64,000 bases of DNA. Source: Arthrobacter sp. P2b (GTDB lineage Bacteria > Actinomycetota > Actinomycetes > Actinomycetales > Micrococcaceae). The stretch covers positions 1 to 64,000 of the forward strand of contig NZ_FVZL01000001.1 in the NCBI RefSeq assembly GCF_900168295.1, in the 5' to 3' direction. The notes beneath the pieces were generated by a model, which saw only the letters and a list, made by a program, of their open reading frames with translations, did not search any database and had not been told where the DNA came from. This document shows positions 1 through 8,897 of the stretch, one piece after another. A program made the position numbers and the translations under genes. Numbering within the stretch: position 1 is the first letter of the stretch; the number at the start of each line of letters is the position of its first letter.

Positions 1-230
1 GCGAAGAATCCGCAGACCGCGTACGCGATGACCAGCGACGGGCCCGCTGCGTTCAGCCGCCCGCCGGCGCCCAGGAACAGGCCGGTACCGATCGCACCGC
101 CGATCGCGATCATCTGGATCTGCCGCGGTTTGAGGTTCTTGTGGTAACCCTTGTCCTCGGCATGCAACGCCGACTCGGAAGCATGGGCCTGCGGCGGGAC
201 TGTGTGGTCCGTGATGGGGGGATTTGTCAT
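1..230 (-). CDS. Amino acid permease, APC family (3' part outside window)
   Basis: Only the first 76 codons are present; the gene runs off the left edge of the window. The N-terminus is a hydrophilic tail followed by [20 protein letters not shown], the hallmark of the first transmembrane helix of amino acid/polyamine/organocation permeases such as AnsP and AroP. The ATG at 228-230 lies 10 bp downstream of the aspartase stop, so the gene is the last visible member of the asparagine operon. Its most likely substrate is therefore asparagine or aspartate; this is inferred from context. The family call is secure and the substrate is not. Confidence 0.85.
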   Translation of the reverse strand, partial: MTNPPITDHTVPPQAHASESALHAEDKGYHKNLKPRQIQMIAIGGAIGTGLFLGAGGRLNAAGPSLVIAYAVCGFF

Positions 231-240
231 GGGGGATGTC

Positions 241-1656
241 CTATTTGCTGAGGTTGGCAAGGCGTTCGGGGCTAAGGAGTTCCTGGAGCTGGGTGTTGGT
301 GAGGAGCCCGTGTTCGAGGACGAGCTCGGCCACGCCCTTGCCGGTGGCAAGTGCCTCCTGGGCGATGGCGGTTGCGGTGGCGTAGCCCAGGTGGGGATTC
401 AGGGCGGTGACCAGGCCGATGGACTGTTCCACGGTGAGGCGGAGGTGTTCGGTGTTTGCGGTGATGCCCCGGATGCAGCGGGCCGTGAGGGTGCGGCAGG
501 CTGCTTCCAGGTGGGAAATGCTCTTGTGGAGGCTGTGGACAATCACCGGTTCAAAGGCGTTGAGCTGGAGCTGCCCGGCTTCGGCCGCCATGGTGATGGT
601 GACGTCGTTGCCGATGACTTCGTAAGCCACCTGGGAGACCACTTCCGGGATCACCGGATTGATCTTGCCGGGCATGATGGAGGAGCCGGACTGCACTGCC
701 GGCAGGTTGATTTCGCCGAAGCCGGCGCGGGGGCCGGAGGAAAGCAGGCGGAGGTCGTTGCAGATCTTGGAGAGCTTGACGGCAACGCGCTTGAGCACGC
801 CGGACAGGTGCACGAACGCCCCTACGTCCTGGGTTGCCTCGATCAGGTCCGGGGCGGTGACCAGGGGCAGGCCGGTGATCTCAGCAAGGTGCCTGCAGGC
901 TGCCGCGGCGTAGCCGGCGGGGGCGTTCAGTCCGGTTCCGATGGCGGTGGCCCCGAGGTTGATCTCGTGGATCAGCAGTTCGGCCTCGGCCAGGCGGAGC
1001 CGGTCTTCGCCGATGGTGATGGCGTAGGTGCCGAATTCCTGTCCCAAAGTCATGGGCACGGCGTCCTGCAGCTGGGTGCGTCCCATCTTCACCACGGTGC
1101 GGAACTCGAGGGCCTTGGAGGCGCAGGCTTCCTCGAGTTCGGCCAGTGCGTCCAGCAGCTCCCGTGCGGCGAAGATCGTTCCGAGCTTCACGGCGGTGGG
1201 GTAGACGTCGTTGGTGGACTGGCTGAGGTTGACGTGGTCGTTGGGGTGCAGCCGGGCGTAGTCGCCCTTGGGGTGGCCGAGGATTTCAAGCGCCCGGTTG
1301 GCAATGACCTCGTTGGCGTTCATGTTCGACGACGTTCCCGCGCCGCCCTGGATGACGTCGACGACGAACTGGTCGGCGAGGCGGCCGTCCAGGATGTCCT
1401 GGCATGCCTGTTCGATGGCCGCCGACCGTTCGGCATCCAGCAGTCCAAGCTCCCGGTTGGTGCGGGCGGCGGCGAGTTTCACCGCCGCGAGGCCGCGGAC
1501 CAGGTGCATGTTGGAGGAGAGCTTCTGGCCGGTGATGGGGAAGTTCTCCACAGCGCGGAGGGTGTGCACGCCCCAGTAGGCGGCGGCGGGGACGTCGCGG
1601 TCGCCGAGCAGGTCGTGCTCGGAGCGGATGTCCGCGGCGGTTTCGATGATAGTCAT
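241..1656 (-). CDS. aspA: Aspartate ammonia-lyase (aspartase)
   Basis: Converts L-aspartate to fumarate and ammonia. The 471-residue length is typical of the aspartase/fumarase superfamily, and the signature [11 protein letters not shown] lies near residue 325, in the catalytic loop carrying the general-base serine. [13 protein letters not shown] near residue 105 is the conserved substrate-binding segment. Class II fumarase shares these motifs, but the neighbouring asparaginase 6 bp upstream and the permease downstream favour aspartase. The pathway would be asparagine import, deamidation, then deamination to fumarate. Confidence 0.92.
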   Translation of the reverse strand: MTIIETAADIRSEHDLLGDRDVPAAAYWGVHTLRAVENFPITGQKLSSNMHLVRGLAAVKLAAARTNRELGLLDAERSAAIEQACQDILDGRLADQFVVDVIQGGAGTSSNMNANEVIANRALEILGHPKGDYARLHPNDHVNLSQSTNDVYPTAVKLGTIFAARELLDALAELEEACASKALEFRTVVKMGRTQLQDAVPMTLGQEFGTYAITIGEDRLRLAEAELLIHEINLGATAIGTGLNAPAGYAAAACRHLAEITGLPLVTAPDLIEATQDVGAFVHLSGVLKRVAVKLSKICNDLRLLSSGPRAGFGEINLPAVQSGSSIMPGKINPVIPEVVSQVAYEVIGNDVTITMAAEAGQLQLNAFEPVIVHSLHKSISHLEAACRTLTARCIRGITANTEHLRLTVEQSIGLVTALNPHLGYATATAIAQEALATGKGVAELVLEHGLLTNTQLQELLSPERLANLSK

Positions 1657-1662
1657 GGGTCC

Positions 1663-2721
1663 TTACGGGGCTTCGTTGACGGGTTTGGACAGGAAATCAG
1701 TGGCTTGAAGCTGGCCGACCTGGTGGCCGCCGCCCAGCACGGGCGCCGTTGCAATGGCGGCGAGCGGCGCGGTGTCCACACCGAGGGCTTCCAGCAGTTT
1801 GACGGTGGCGGGCATCCGGGCGCGGTCGCCGCCGTCGGAAATCTTGACGGCCACGGCGCTGCCGTCGGGCAGGCCCACCAGCTGGACGCCTTCGAAGCCG
1901 TCCTTTGCGACAGCGCCGGGGAGCAGCCGCATGAGCCCGGTGACGTCGCGGCCTTCGCCGGCCACCATCTGCGGGTGCTGCTGCATGGCGAGTCCGACGG
2001 CGGCTTCCGTGCTAGGTACATCAGGCGAGGCGCCGCCGTCGGACGCGTTCCCAAGGGGACCGGCCGCCCGGGCGAGGCGGCCGAAGGCGCGGGCCATGCC
2101 GCGGAGGGTCAGTGCGAACAGCGGGGTGCCGCAGCCGTCCGTGCTGATGGCAAGGGGCTGCTCCCCGGCCAGGTCGGTGACGGTACGGGCAACGAGTTGC
2201 TGCAGCGGGTGGGCGGGGTCAAGGTAGCCGCGCACCGGCCAGCCGTTGATCACGCAGGTGGCGGCCATGGCGGCGTGCTTGCCGGAGCAGTTCTGGGTGA
2301 GCTGGGTGGCCCGGCCGCCGGTGCGAAGCCATTCCTCGCGCTCGGCCACGCCGTAGGGCAGGTCCGTGCTGTTCTCCAGGTCGGTGATGGCCAGGCCGTG
2401 CAGTTCGAGGATGCGCAGCGCGCCGTCCCGATGTTCGGCTGCGCCGGAGTGGCTTGCCGCGGCCAGTGCCAGGAGGTCCGCGGGGAGTTCAAGTCCTGCC
2501 CGGATCATGGCGACGGCCTGGAGCGGCTTCAGGGAGGACCGGGGGTAGAACGCAGCCAGCGGATCGCCTGCTGCTGCCTGGATTGAGCCATCTGCGGCGA
2601 GGGCGATGGCCGAGCCGTAATGGACGCTTTCCACGAGGCCGTCGCGGATGGCGGCGACCAGGGGCTGGTGCTGCGGCAGGGCGGCAGCAGTGTGGGCAGC
2701 AGAAAGCGCAGGGGAGAGCAT
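1663..2721 (-). CDS. L-asparaginase, Rhizobium etli AnsA-like (PF06089) family
   Basis: A 352-residue asparaginase of the Ser/Lys-dependent family that is unrelated to the E. coli type I and II enzymes. Visible family marks are the first Ser-Lys tandem YPRSSLKPLQ near residue 80, the metal-site segment QNCSGKHAAM near residue 165 and STDGCGTP near residue 220. The Cys-Lys-Cys trio fits the zinc site known in this family. It hydrolyses asparagine to aspartate, which the adjacent aspartase then uses. It starts 23 bp after the GntR regulator stop and probably shares its transcript. The ATG start is supported by the family length. Confidence 0.88.
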   Translation of the reverse strand: MLSPALSAAHTAAALPQHQPLVAAIRDGLVESVHYGSAIALAADGSIQAAAGDPLAAFYPRSSLKPLQAVAMIRAGLELPADLLALAAASHSGAAEHRDGALRILELHGLAITDLENSTDLPYGVAEREEWLRTGGRATQLTQNCSGKHAAMAATCVINGWPVRGYLDPAHPLQQLVARTVTDLAGEQPLAISTDGCGTPLFALTLRGMARAFGRLARAAGPLGNASDGGASPDVPSTEAAVGLAMQQHPQMVAGEGRDVTGLMRLLPGAVAKDGFEGVQLVGLPDGSAVAVKISDGGDRARMPATVKLLEALGVDTAPLAAIATAPVLGGGHQVGQLQATDFLSKPVNEAP

Positions 2722-2744
2722 GAATTCCTTGAAGGTTGCTGGAG

Positions 2745-3494
2745 TTACTTGTTCAGGATGGAGTCGAGGGCAACGCCCACGGCGTGCAGGTGGTGGGCCA
2801 TGGCGGCGCGGGCGTCTTCCGCGGAGCCGGCCTCGATGGCGGCAAGGATCTGCTGGTGTTCGACGTCGGAGGCGTGCTGCCGGTCTGCCACCATGTTCAG
2901 GGTTTCCGACTGGTGCGCCAGGGCGTCACGGATATCGGCCACTACGCTGGCGAACACCTTGTTGCCGCTGGCGCGTGCGATCGCAGCGTGGAAGCTGGAG
3001 TCCAGGGCAACCCAGGATTCCGGATCTGTTTCGGTGGCCATGGCCGCCACGATGTGGCGGAGGGTTTCCAGTTCCTCGTCGGTACGGCGCTCGGCCGCCA
3101 GCCCCGCTGCCGGAACCTCGATGTGCGGTCTTGCCTCCGTGAGGTCCCGGGCTGAGTACTGGCCGAGGGTGAGGTCATTGGCCACCTTGTTGGCCACGAC
3201 GAAGGTGCCCTTGCCCGTCTTGGTGACCGTGAGGCCCAAGGCGGTGCAGGACCTCAGGGCTTCCCGGATCACCGAGCGGCTCACTCCGTACTGCTGCGAA
3301 AGCGTGGCCTCCGAGCTGAGCTTGCTGCCCACTGCTACCAGCCCGGACTCAATGTCCTCGCGGAGGGCGTTGAATACGGCCTCCGCAGCACTCAACCGCG
3401 CCAAGGGGCGCGCCGAGGCGTGGCTGGCGGCCATTCCGCGGGCGGCTGCTCCGGCTGCAGGCTGTCCTGCTGTCCGGCTGTCTGACAGGTTCAC
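2745..3494 (-). CDS. GntR-family regulator, FadR (FCD) subfamily
   Basis: A 249-residue regulator. Residues about 35-100 form a winged helix-turn-helix (LSQQYGVSRSVIREALRSC). The C-terminal FCD ligand domain has the usual metal ligands: Asp and His in DSSFHAAIARASGN, His in DVEHQQI and His in MAHHLH. It is the first gene of the asparagine operon and probably controls it, responding to asparagine or aspartate (inference). The start is GTG; no strong Shine-Dalgarno precedes it, and an alternative ATG occurs about 20 codons later (MAASHASARP). Confidence 0.88.
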   Translation of the reverse strand: MNLSDSRTAGQPAAGAAARGMAASHASARPLARLSAAEAVFNALREDIESGLVAVGSKLSSEATLSQQYGVSRSVIREALRSCTALGLTVTKTGKGTFVVANKVANDLTLGQYSARDLTEARPHIEVPAAGLAAERRTDEELETLRHIVAAMATETDPESWVALDSSFHAAIARASGNKVFASVVADIRDALAHQSETLNMVADRQHASDVEHQQILAAIEAGSAEDARAAMAHHLHAVGVALDSILNK

Positions 3495-3518
3495 GCTTTA
3501 AATATGGCACCGGTCACA

Positions 3519-3541
3519 CGAGGTGTCAATGCGAGGTGTCA
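3519..3541. promoter_or_regulatory. Tandem direct repeat upstream of the GntR gene
   Basis: The 10-mer CGAGGTGTCA occurs twice (3519-3528 and 3532-3541), 13 bp apart, just upstream of the GntR start codon. The spacing is slightly more than one helical turn. It could be the GntR operator or part of its promoter. Only the repeat itself is seen; binding is inferred. Confidence 0.35.
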
Positions 3542-3568
3542 GCGGAGGCAAGCTCGGGGCTTGGCGAA

Positions 3569-3656
3569 AGGTACGTTCGTGCCGTTTCTCCCTTTTCTTA
3601 CAGGATGCCCGGGCGTATCCTCTCCAATAAGACAAAAGATCGGCACGATCGTACCT
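3569..3656. promoter_or_regulatory. Pair of inverted hipBA operators
   Basis: AGGTACGTTCGTGCCG at 3569-3584 and CGGCACGATCGTACCT at 3641-3656 are reverse complements of each other apart from one base. Each is also a near palindrome (GGTACGATCGTGCC type). The centres are 72 bp apart and the second lies 12 bp before the hipB start. This arrangement fits operators for the HipB antitoxin, which autoregulates in known systems and can loop DNA between sites. The sequence differs from the E. coli hip operator. Confidence 0.6.
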
Positions 3657-3667
3657 ATGGGAGGGTC

Positions 3668-3934
3668 ATGATTCAGGAGCTTCCCCGGATCCTGGCCGCG
3701 GAAGTAAGGTCGCGCCGCACCTCGCTCGGCCTCACGCAGCGGGACCTGGCTGACATGGCCGGCGTTTCTGAGCGGTTTGTCCGTTTTGTGGAGCAGGGTA
3801 AGCCGAGCATCCAGCTGGATTCGCTTCTTGCGGTCCTCAACACCCTCGGGCTCGAGCTTCAGGTCGCAACCAAAACCAGCCAGGCCCGCCGCGCTGAAGC
3901 CGGTCCCGGGGCCCGGGAAGTGGCCGTGCCATGA
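3668..3934 (+). CDS. hipB: HipB-type antitoxin, XRE family
   Basis: An 88-residue DNA-binding antitoxin. The helix-turn-helix is RTSLGLTQRDLADMAGVSER (residues about 19-38), followed by FVRFVEQGKPSIQLDSLLAV, the typical second half of an XRE domain. The ATG at 3668 is chosen because GGGAGG precedes it at good distance and it puts the domain at the usual position; an upstream ATG at 3536 would add a poorly conserved tail. It overlaps hipA by 4 nt (ATGA), as in classical hipBA operons. It should bind HipA and repress the operon through the upstream operators. Confidence 0.87.
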   Translation: MIQELPRILAAEVRSRRTSLGLTQRDLADMAGVSERFVRFVEQGKPSIQLDSLLAVLNTLGLELQVATKTSQARRAEAGPGAREVAVP

Positions 3935-5175
3935 GGCACCGCATCGCTGACATCTACAAGGCAGGTGTGCTGGCGGCCAGGCTGGAAAGGCACGACGGCG
4001 GGACCCGCTTCAGCTACCTCCCGGCGTATCTCGCATCCGGGGGACCCGCCGTCGCGACGTCCCTGCCGCCCACCAACGAGCCGGTCCTGTCTGCTGCGGG
4101 CGCTGCTCCGCCCTATTTCACCGGCCTCCTCCCGGAGGGCCGCCGGCTCAATGCCCTGCGGCGGTCCATCAAAACCAGTGCCGACGACGACCTGTCCCTC
4201 CTCATCGCGGCAGGCGGAAATCCTGTGGGCGACGTCCAGATCGTGGGTCACGGGGAGCCGCTGGACCCCGATGAGCATGCGGTCCAGCTGGATCCGAAGC
4301 TTCCCGTGGACTTCGATCAGCTGCTCGGTGACCCGGATCTGATCGACCCCGTGGCGCTGGCCGGCGTCCAGGACAAGCTGTCCGCCGGGATGATTTCCCT
4401 TCCCGTGGCAAGCGCCGGGAAGAGATTCATCCTGAAGCTCAACGCGCCCGAGTTCCCGCACGTGGTGGAGAACGAACTGGTGATGTTCCGCTACGCCGCC
4501 AAGCTCCGGATCCCGCTGAGCCGGGTCCAGCTGATCAGGGATGTTGCCGGCAGGCCGGGGCTGCTGGTGGAACGCTTCGACCGTGTGCCCGTCGCCAGTG
4601 GCGGCCCTGACGACGTGTTGCGCCTCGCGGTGGAGGACGGCGCGCAGGTGCTCAAGCTCTATCCGGCCGACAAGTACAACGTTGGCTACGGGCAGGTCTG
4701 CCACGCGCTGGCGGACCACTGCTCCGCGCCCCTTCCGGCGCTTCGGAACCTCGCCATCCAGGGGGCGTTTGCCTGGCTGACCGGCAACGGGGATCTGCAC
4801 GCCAAGAATGTGTCCATGGTCCGGCATCCTTCCGGTGAATGGGCCATCGCACCGGTGTACGACATTCCCTCCACGGTCGTTTACGGCGACAAGACCCTGG
4901 CTCTGACCATGAACGGCAAACGGACGGGCATCTCGCGCCGCCATTTCCTGGGGTGGGCCACGGAGCTTGGACTTCCCGAGCGCGCTGCCGTCCAGGGGCT
5001 TGAGCTAGCGCTGAAAGCGTCGGGGCCGCTGGTGGCCGACCTGGAGGCAGGGACCGCCTTCGCCGCCGTCACCATCCAGAAAGACAACGACGACGGCGCT
5101 TCGCCCTTCCCCGACATGGTCACCAGGGCGTGGGTCAAGGAGCTCAAGCACCGGCGCCGCCTGCTGGAAGGATAG
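3931..5175 (+). CDS. hipA: HipA-type serine/threonine kinase toxin
   Basis: A 414-residue HipA-like toxin kinase. The N-terminal subdomain includes FTGLLPEGRRLNALRR. The kinase core has LAGVQDKLSA (ATP-contact loop), LVERFDR, the catalytic loop GNGDLHAKN near residue 290 and the metal-binding APVYDIPS near residue 312. The catalytic Asp and metal Asp are both present, so the kinase looks intact. In E. coli HipA phosphorylates glutamyl-tRNA synthetase; the target here is unknown. It overlaps hipB by 4 nt and ends 9 bp from a convergent gene. Confidence 0.88.
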   Translation: MRHRIADIYKAGVLAARLERHDGGTRFSYLPAYLASGGPAVATSLPPTNEPVLSAAGAAPPYFTGLLPEGRRLNALRRSIKTSADDDLSLLIAAGGNPVGDVQIVGHGEPLDPDEHAVQLDPKLPVDFDQLLGDPDLIDPVALAGVQDKLSAGMISLPVASAGKRFILKLNAPEFPHVVENELVMFRYAAKLRIPLSRVQLIRDVAGRPGLLVERFDRVPVASGGPDDVLRLAVEDGAQVLKLYPADKYNVGYGQVCHALADHCSAPLPALRNLAIQGAFAWLTGNGDLHAKNVSMVRHPSGEWAIAPVYDIPSTVVYGDKTLALTMNGKRTGISRRHFLGWATELGLPERAAVQGLELALKASGPLVADLEAGTAFAAVTIQKDNDDGASPFPDMVTRAWVKELKHRRRLLEG

Positions 5176-5184
5176 CGGTCCGCC

Positions 5185-6126
5185 TCACGCGTCCTGTTGT
5201 CGGGACCCGTCATACCAGCGCAGGACCCGGAGTGCTCGCAGCGTATTCCAGCGGCTGGGCAGCCCGTCTCCATCCTCCAGCGCGAAGTGGACCTTGCCGG
5301 GGTGGGTGTTCTCCAGCAGCCAGGTGCCGTCCGGTTGCTGCTTGGAGCGGATTAATTCCACCGCTTCAACGAGGCGTTGGTCCGGCGCGGCCCCAGTTGC
5401 CCGGAAGTAGTCCAAGCCTCGGAGGACGTCGTAGAACCAGCGCGTGGGATAGGAGAAGAGCAGCCAGTCCCTGCTGATCAGTTCGCCGGTGGATTTCCGC
5501 CGCAGCAGCTGGCGCTCCAGGAGGTACTTCTCGGCGGTTCTCCGGGCGGCGCGGGACTCTGGCGTCCCGCCGGTCGCGAGTTCGAACTCCAGCAGCCCTT
5601 CCAGGACGCAGATCGTGCTGTGGAATGAGGAACGCGTGGAGCCGCGTTCGGCCTCGCAGTTCCAGCCGCCGTCGGCCAGCTGTTCCTTGGTGAGGAGCTC
5701 AACCACGCTTTCCACGGTCTCGCCGAAATAGGCTCCCAGTGCGGCAGTCATGCCGTTGATGCAGGGTTCCACCTCACCCTCGAAAAAGGGCTGGTTGCCT
5801 TCCTCCCAACGGCTGTTCTCCCGTACCAGGGAGACCGCGTGGCGGGCCTCCGGGCTGTCAGGAAGCAGGCCAAAGTCGCGCAGTAGCAGGAGGCTGTAGG
5901 TGGTGGCGGTCCAGGGCTGGTTGTCGGGGTCGTCGTCCTGGGCCGGCCAGTACGTGCCGCCTGCCCATTGGCCGTCCGCTCCCTGCAGGGCAAGCAACCG
6001 GGCGCCCCAGCCCTGGGTCGCGACGCGTTTCCGCTCGGCCAGGACTTCATGTTCCGAAGCATCGGTAAGGTCGCAGAGGGCCTGCCAGCGGATGGCCGGG
6101 TCTGAGTCGAGCAGCCAGTCAAGCAC
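5185..6126 (-). CDS. Squalene-cyclase/prenyltransferase-like alpha-toroid protein
   Basis: A 313-residue soluble protein with the repeats of an alpha/alpha toroid: ALQGADGQWAGG, KEQLADGGWNCE and RSKQQPDGTWLLE are QW-like motifs (Q-x-x-DGxW), spaced as in terpene cyclases and prenyltransferase beta subunits. The DXDD motif of squalene-hopene cyclases is not evident, and the protein is half their length, so cyclase activity is not supported. Its start is 18 bp after the stop of the uracil-glycosylase-like gene, so the two are probably cotranscribed. The function is unknown. Confidence 0.6.
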   Translation of the reverse strand: MLDWLLDSDPAIRWQALCDLTDASEHEVLAERKRVATQGWGARLLALQGADGQWAGGTYWPAQDDDPDNQPWTATTYSLLLLRDFGLLPDSPEARHAVSLVRENSRWEEGNQPFFEGEVEPCINGMTAALGAYFGETVESVVELLTKEQLADGGWNCEAERGSTRSSFHSTICVLEGLLEFELATGGTPESRAARRTAEKYLLERQLLRRKSTGELISRDWLLFSYPTRWFYDVLRGLDYFRATGAAPDQRLVEAVELIRSKQQPDGTWLLENTHPGKVHFALEDGDGLPSRWNTLRALRVLRWYDGSRQQDA

Positions 6127-6144
6127 TTTCTGTATGACGGCGTG

Positions 6145-6762
6145 TCAGAGGTGCTGGATGCCTGCCCGCTGCATGGCGTCCTTGTAGATCTCCACGTTCT
6201 TGGCCAGGAGTTCCTCCTGTTTGGCTTCGGAGACGGCGAATGCCCGCCCCCCGAGCGCCGTGGCCTTGTAGACCTTGATGCCGCTGTTCTTCAAGGACGA
6301 GTGGTACGTCTTTTCGAAGAGGGTGAGGAAGCTGGAGGCGTCGGTGCCGTGGGCGATGATCGCGGAAACGCGGGAGTTGATTTTGAGGAACTGTCGGAAG
6401 GGGCGGAGGCCGTCAGTCTTTTCCTGCACGCTCAGCGCTGATGGGCTGCCGGGGTCGCGGACCCACGGGTAGGCGTTCCACGGCATCACGTAGCGGGGAT
6501 CGAGCTCGGCGAGTTCGTAGATCTGGGTGGCGCGGCGGGCGGCTTCATCATCGTTGTAGTGGGAGACAAATCCGGACTCGGTGCCCTTTCCCGGGCTGAC
6601 CTGCAGGCTGACTATCCGGCATTCGTCCTCGTCGTGCACCGGATCGATGTAGGGGACGGTTGAGCCCGGCTTCTTTTCCATCAGTTCGTCGCAAAGCTGG
6701 GTTACCTTCGCGATGTTCGGTTCCTGTAGCAGGGCCTTTTTTTCGTCCCAATCAATCGTCAC
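6145..6762 (-). CDS. Uracil-DNA-glycosylase-superfamily-like protein
   Basis: A 205-residue protein. The start is set at GTG 6762, which is preceded by GAGGGAGAAATC; longer readings add a poorly coding leader. VPYIDPVHDEDECRIVSL, then SPGKGTESGFVSH, then YVMPWNAYPW resemble the order of motifs in actinobacterial UDG-fold proteins (P-x-x-D...PG...S-N-D...WN-x-x-PW). That is a fold-level likeness recalled from memory, not a search. It might remove damaged bases or be a non-catalytic relative. It lies just upstream of the toroid gene on the same strand. Confidence 0.5.
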   Translation of the reverse strand: MTIDWDEKKALLQEPNIAKVTQLCDELMEKKPGSTVPYIDPVHDEDECRIVSLQVSPGKGTESGFVSHYNDDEAARRATQIYELAELDPRYVMPWNAYPWVRDPGSPSALSVQEKTDGLRPFRQFLKINSRVSAIIAHGTDASSFLTLFEKTYHSSLKNSGIKVYKATALGGRAFAVSEAKQEELLAKNVEIYKDAMQRAGIQHL

Positions 6763-7062
6763 GATTTCTCCCTCAGCAGCAAGGCGTCCAGAATCAGGCG
6801 TCTTAGGCCACTCTACGCTTCCCCGGATGAGGGTGGGCAGGGGAAATTCAGCGGCAACCTCTGTCACGGCACAAGTGGGAGCCGAGTGGCGGTTGCTGGT
6901 TGCCCAAACTACTGCCCGCTCCAAACTACTGCCCGCTCCAACCTGCTGGCCCTGCCCTGCCCAGCACGTGGACAGCATGCTTCATCGCTTCCTGGCACCG
7001 AACCGGTTCCGGAAGCGGATTGTGAACGGTACGACGACGGATGGCTGGCTCAGTTCCAGCTG

Positions 7063-8799
7063 TCACCTGCCTGCCGGGCACCGCTTTTCGGTCAGGCGAC
7101 GCTGGGGCAGCGTCGCCTGATGGTGAGGAGCCTCGGGCAGAGGGGCCACCTCCCGTGAAGTCCCTGGCAGTGGGGGCGCGGTCGATCGGTACGTGTGGCC
7201 TGTTGGGGTTCGGGTTTCGACTGTGTGGCGGGTTCCGGGGATGGGTTTGGCGGTCCAGCCGGGGTTTTCCTTGGTGTGGTTGCAGGCTTCGCAGAGCCCT
7301 TGGCCGTTGCCGGCGGTGGTTGGGCCCTCGTTGTGCCAGGGGACGACGTGGTCATCATGCCGGATCGGCGCGTCGCAGTAGGGGGTACGGCAGGTGTCGT
7401 CCCGGACCTGGAGGAAGCGGCGGAGCCCGGGCGGGAAGAGCCTGGCTTTTGAGTCCATCGCGACCAGCTCACCGGTGCCGGGGGCTGTGTAGAGCCTGCG
7501 GACCCAGACGGACAATTCATGCTGATCAGAAGTGCCAGCAATAGCACCATAGCCAACACCAACAGCAGTGCCAGAACCAGCGTCCGGGGCGGCCATCCCC
7601 GCTGAACCGGTGCCGGTTGTCCTGTTCAGGATGTTTTCGCGCGCCCATTGTGCGGGGACGGTGCCGTAGCCGGTGAGCCGGGCGGGTTCGCTGTCACCTT
7701 GAAAAAGGGTGCGGTCGGTCATCACGAGCTGGATGTCGATCCCGGTGATCCCGCCCGGGGTGCCGGTGACGCGCTCGACCAGGGAATCGGCCATGATCTT
7801 GCCCCTGGAGCGTTCATCACCGGAGGACCGCAAGGTATCGGCGTGCCGGGTCAGGGAAGCGTACGCGGCCACACCCTCGGCGACGGGCAGCAGCGCGGTC
7901 AGGTAGGTCATGGTGTCCGGCGCCGGACGAAGGCTCACATTGCGTTCGGTCACGGCACGGCTGGCCCGCCGCGCCACGGACTTCGGATCCCGCCGGTAGG
8001 CGGCGGCCCGGACAGCGGCAACAATGGCTCTGTCTCCGGCGCCGGTGAACGTGCCGGTGTCTGCGGCGAGCTCTTCGTCCACCGCCTGCCGGTCCTCGAC
8101 CGACAGGCAGGCTGTTTCCCGCACGACCAGCGTGGCGCGCCATTCATTCAGCTGACCCGCCCGGAACGCCGCAAAGGTGTGCGGCATTTCCTTTCCGGCC
8201 TTGGCCAGGCCCAACAACCGCCCGCCCCGGGACGGTGATTCCCGCCGCGCCAGCGCAATTTGGGCACCCACGCCGGCACCGAGTTCATCGGCAGGGACCC
8301 CGGCGGCGACTTGGACCCGGCGCTGGAACAGGTCAAAAGCAACAGCGATATCGGCCTGCTTAGCAGCCGCGGCAGACTTCAAATCCTCAAGCTCCCGCAG
8401 CTGATCAATCATGCCGGCACCATCAGCGCAGACCCGCACCGCATCCAAGGCAACCCTGACATCAGCGACCGACGGCACAGCCACCAGGGCCTCCCGGACA
8501 TCAGCAACCGACGGCACAGCCACCAGGGCCTCCCGGACAGCGGCAACCGACGGGACAGCCGCCAGGGCCTTTCGGACGTCGGCGACCGGCGGCACAGCAG
8601 CCTGGGCGTTCCGGACATCAGCAACCGGCGGCACGGCAGCCTGGGCGTCCTGAACAGCGACGCCCAGCGGGACGCCAGCCATAGCTTCCAGGACGGTGTC
8701 GACGGACCGGACATCAGCAACCAACGATTCAGCATAAGCAGCCGGCACACAGGGAATGCCCGCCCCGCTGACCCCTTCCAAAGCCCTAACCGCTTCCAT
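7063..8799 (-). CDS. DUF222/HNH endonuclease with N-terminal 13-residue repeats
   Basis: About 578 residues. The C-terminal HNH nuclease has [19 protein letters not shown], then [13 protein letters not shown]; both cysteine pairs and the DH/HN catalytic residues are present. The middle is the helical DUF222 region ([20 protein letters not shown]). Near the N-terminus, six units of about 13 residues (type [13 protein letters not shown]) are encoded at 8442-8675. Actinobacteria carry many DUF222-HNH genes of unknown role. The start is placed at ATG 8799, with GGAAG 9 nt upstream; a TTG at 8841 would add 14 residues. Confidence 0.85.
   Translation of the reverse strand: MEAVRALEGVSGAGIPCVPAAYAESLVADVRSVDTVLEAMAGVPLGVAVQDAQAAVPPVADVRNAQAAVPPVADVRKALAAVPSVAAVREALVAVPSVADVREALVAVPSVADVRVALDAVRVCADGAGMIDQLRELEDLKSAAAAKQADIAVAFDLFQRRVQVAAGVPADELGAGVGAQIALARRESPSRGGRLLGLAKAGKEMPHTFAAFRAGQLNEWRATLVVRETACLSVEDRQAVDEELAADTGTFTGAGDRAIVAAVRAAAYRRDPKSVARRASRAVTERNVSLRPAPDTMTYLTALLPVAEGVAAYASLTRHADTLRSSGDERSRGKIMADSLVERVTGTPGGITGIDIQLVMTDRTLFQGDSEPARLTGYGTVPAQWARENILNRTTGTGSAGMAAPDAGSGTAVGVGYGAIAGTSDQHELSVWVRRLYTAPGTGELVAMDSKARLFPPGLRRFLQVRDDTCRTPYCDAPIRHDDHVVPWHNEGPTTAGNGQGLCEACNHTKENPGWTAKPIPGTRHTVETRTPTGHTYRSTAPPLPGTSREVAPLPEAPHHQATLPQRRLTEKRCPAGR
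7092..7120. other. Perfect 13-bp hairpin inside the HNH gene 3' end
   Basis: TCAGGCGACGCTG and its exact reverse complement are separated by 3 nt, entirely within the last codons of the HNH gene. There is no T-run on either side, so it is not a standard intrinsic terminator of the minus-strand gene. It could slow RNA decay or end transcription weakly. Confidence 0.7.
8442..8675 (-). repeat. Six tandem 39-bp coding repeats
   Basis: The unit, for example GACATCAGCAACCGACGGCA plus 19 nt, repeats in frame and encodes units such as [13 protein letters not shown] and [13 protein letters not shown]. The outer copy ([13 protein letters not shown]) is degenerate. Neighbouring units are nearly identical at the DNA level, indicating recent expansion by slippage or unequal recombination. 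The predicted structure is short amphipathic helices separated by AVP turns. Confidence 0.8.
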
Positions 8800-8897
8800 A
8801 AACAAAGTCTTCCAGCAGGGTGTGACAATTGCCGGGACCAAAAGTTCCTATGTGGAAAACCGGGGCAAGGCCCAGTCCCTCTGCCACAATAAGCGGC

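Noticed and set aside
151..2586. Very long open frame (811 codons) opposite aspA and the asparaginase gene
   Set aside because: It is antisense to two clearly recognised enzymes; the composition (Gly/Val/Asp-rich, no motifs) is the usual shadow of GC-rich codons.
3859..4944. 361-codon frame opposite hipA
   Set aside because: hipA has intact kinase motifs on the other strand; this frame shows no domain and begins inside hipA.
8442..8675. Regular 39-bp repeats considered as a CRISPR array
   Set aside because: The units are contiguous with no unique spacers, stay in frame and encode protein repeats.
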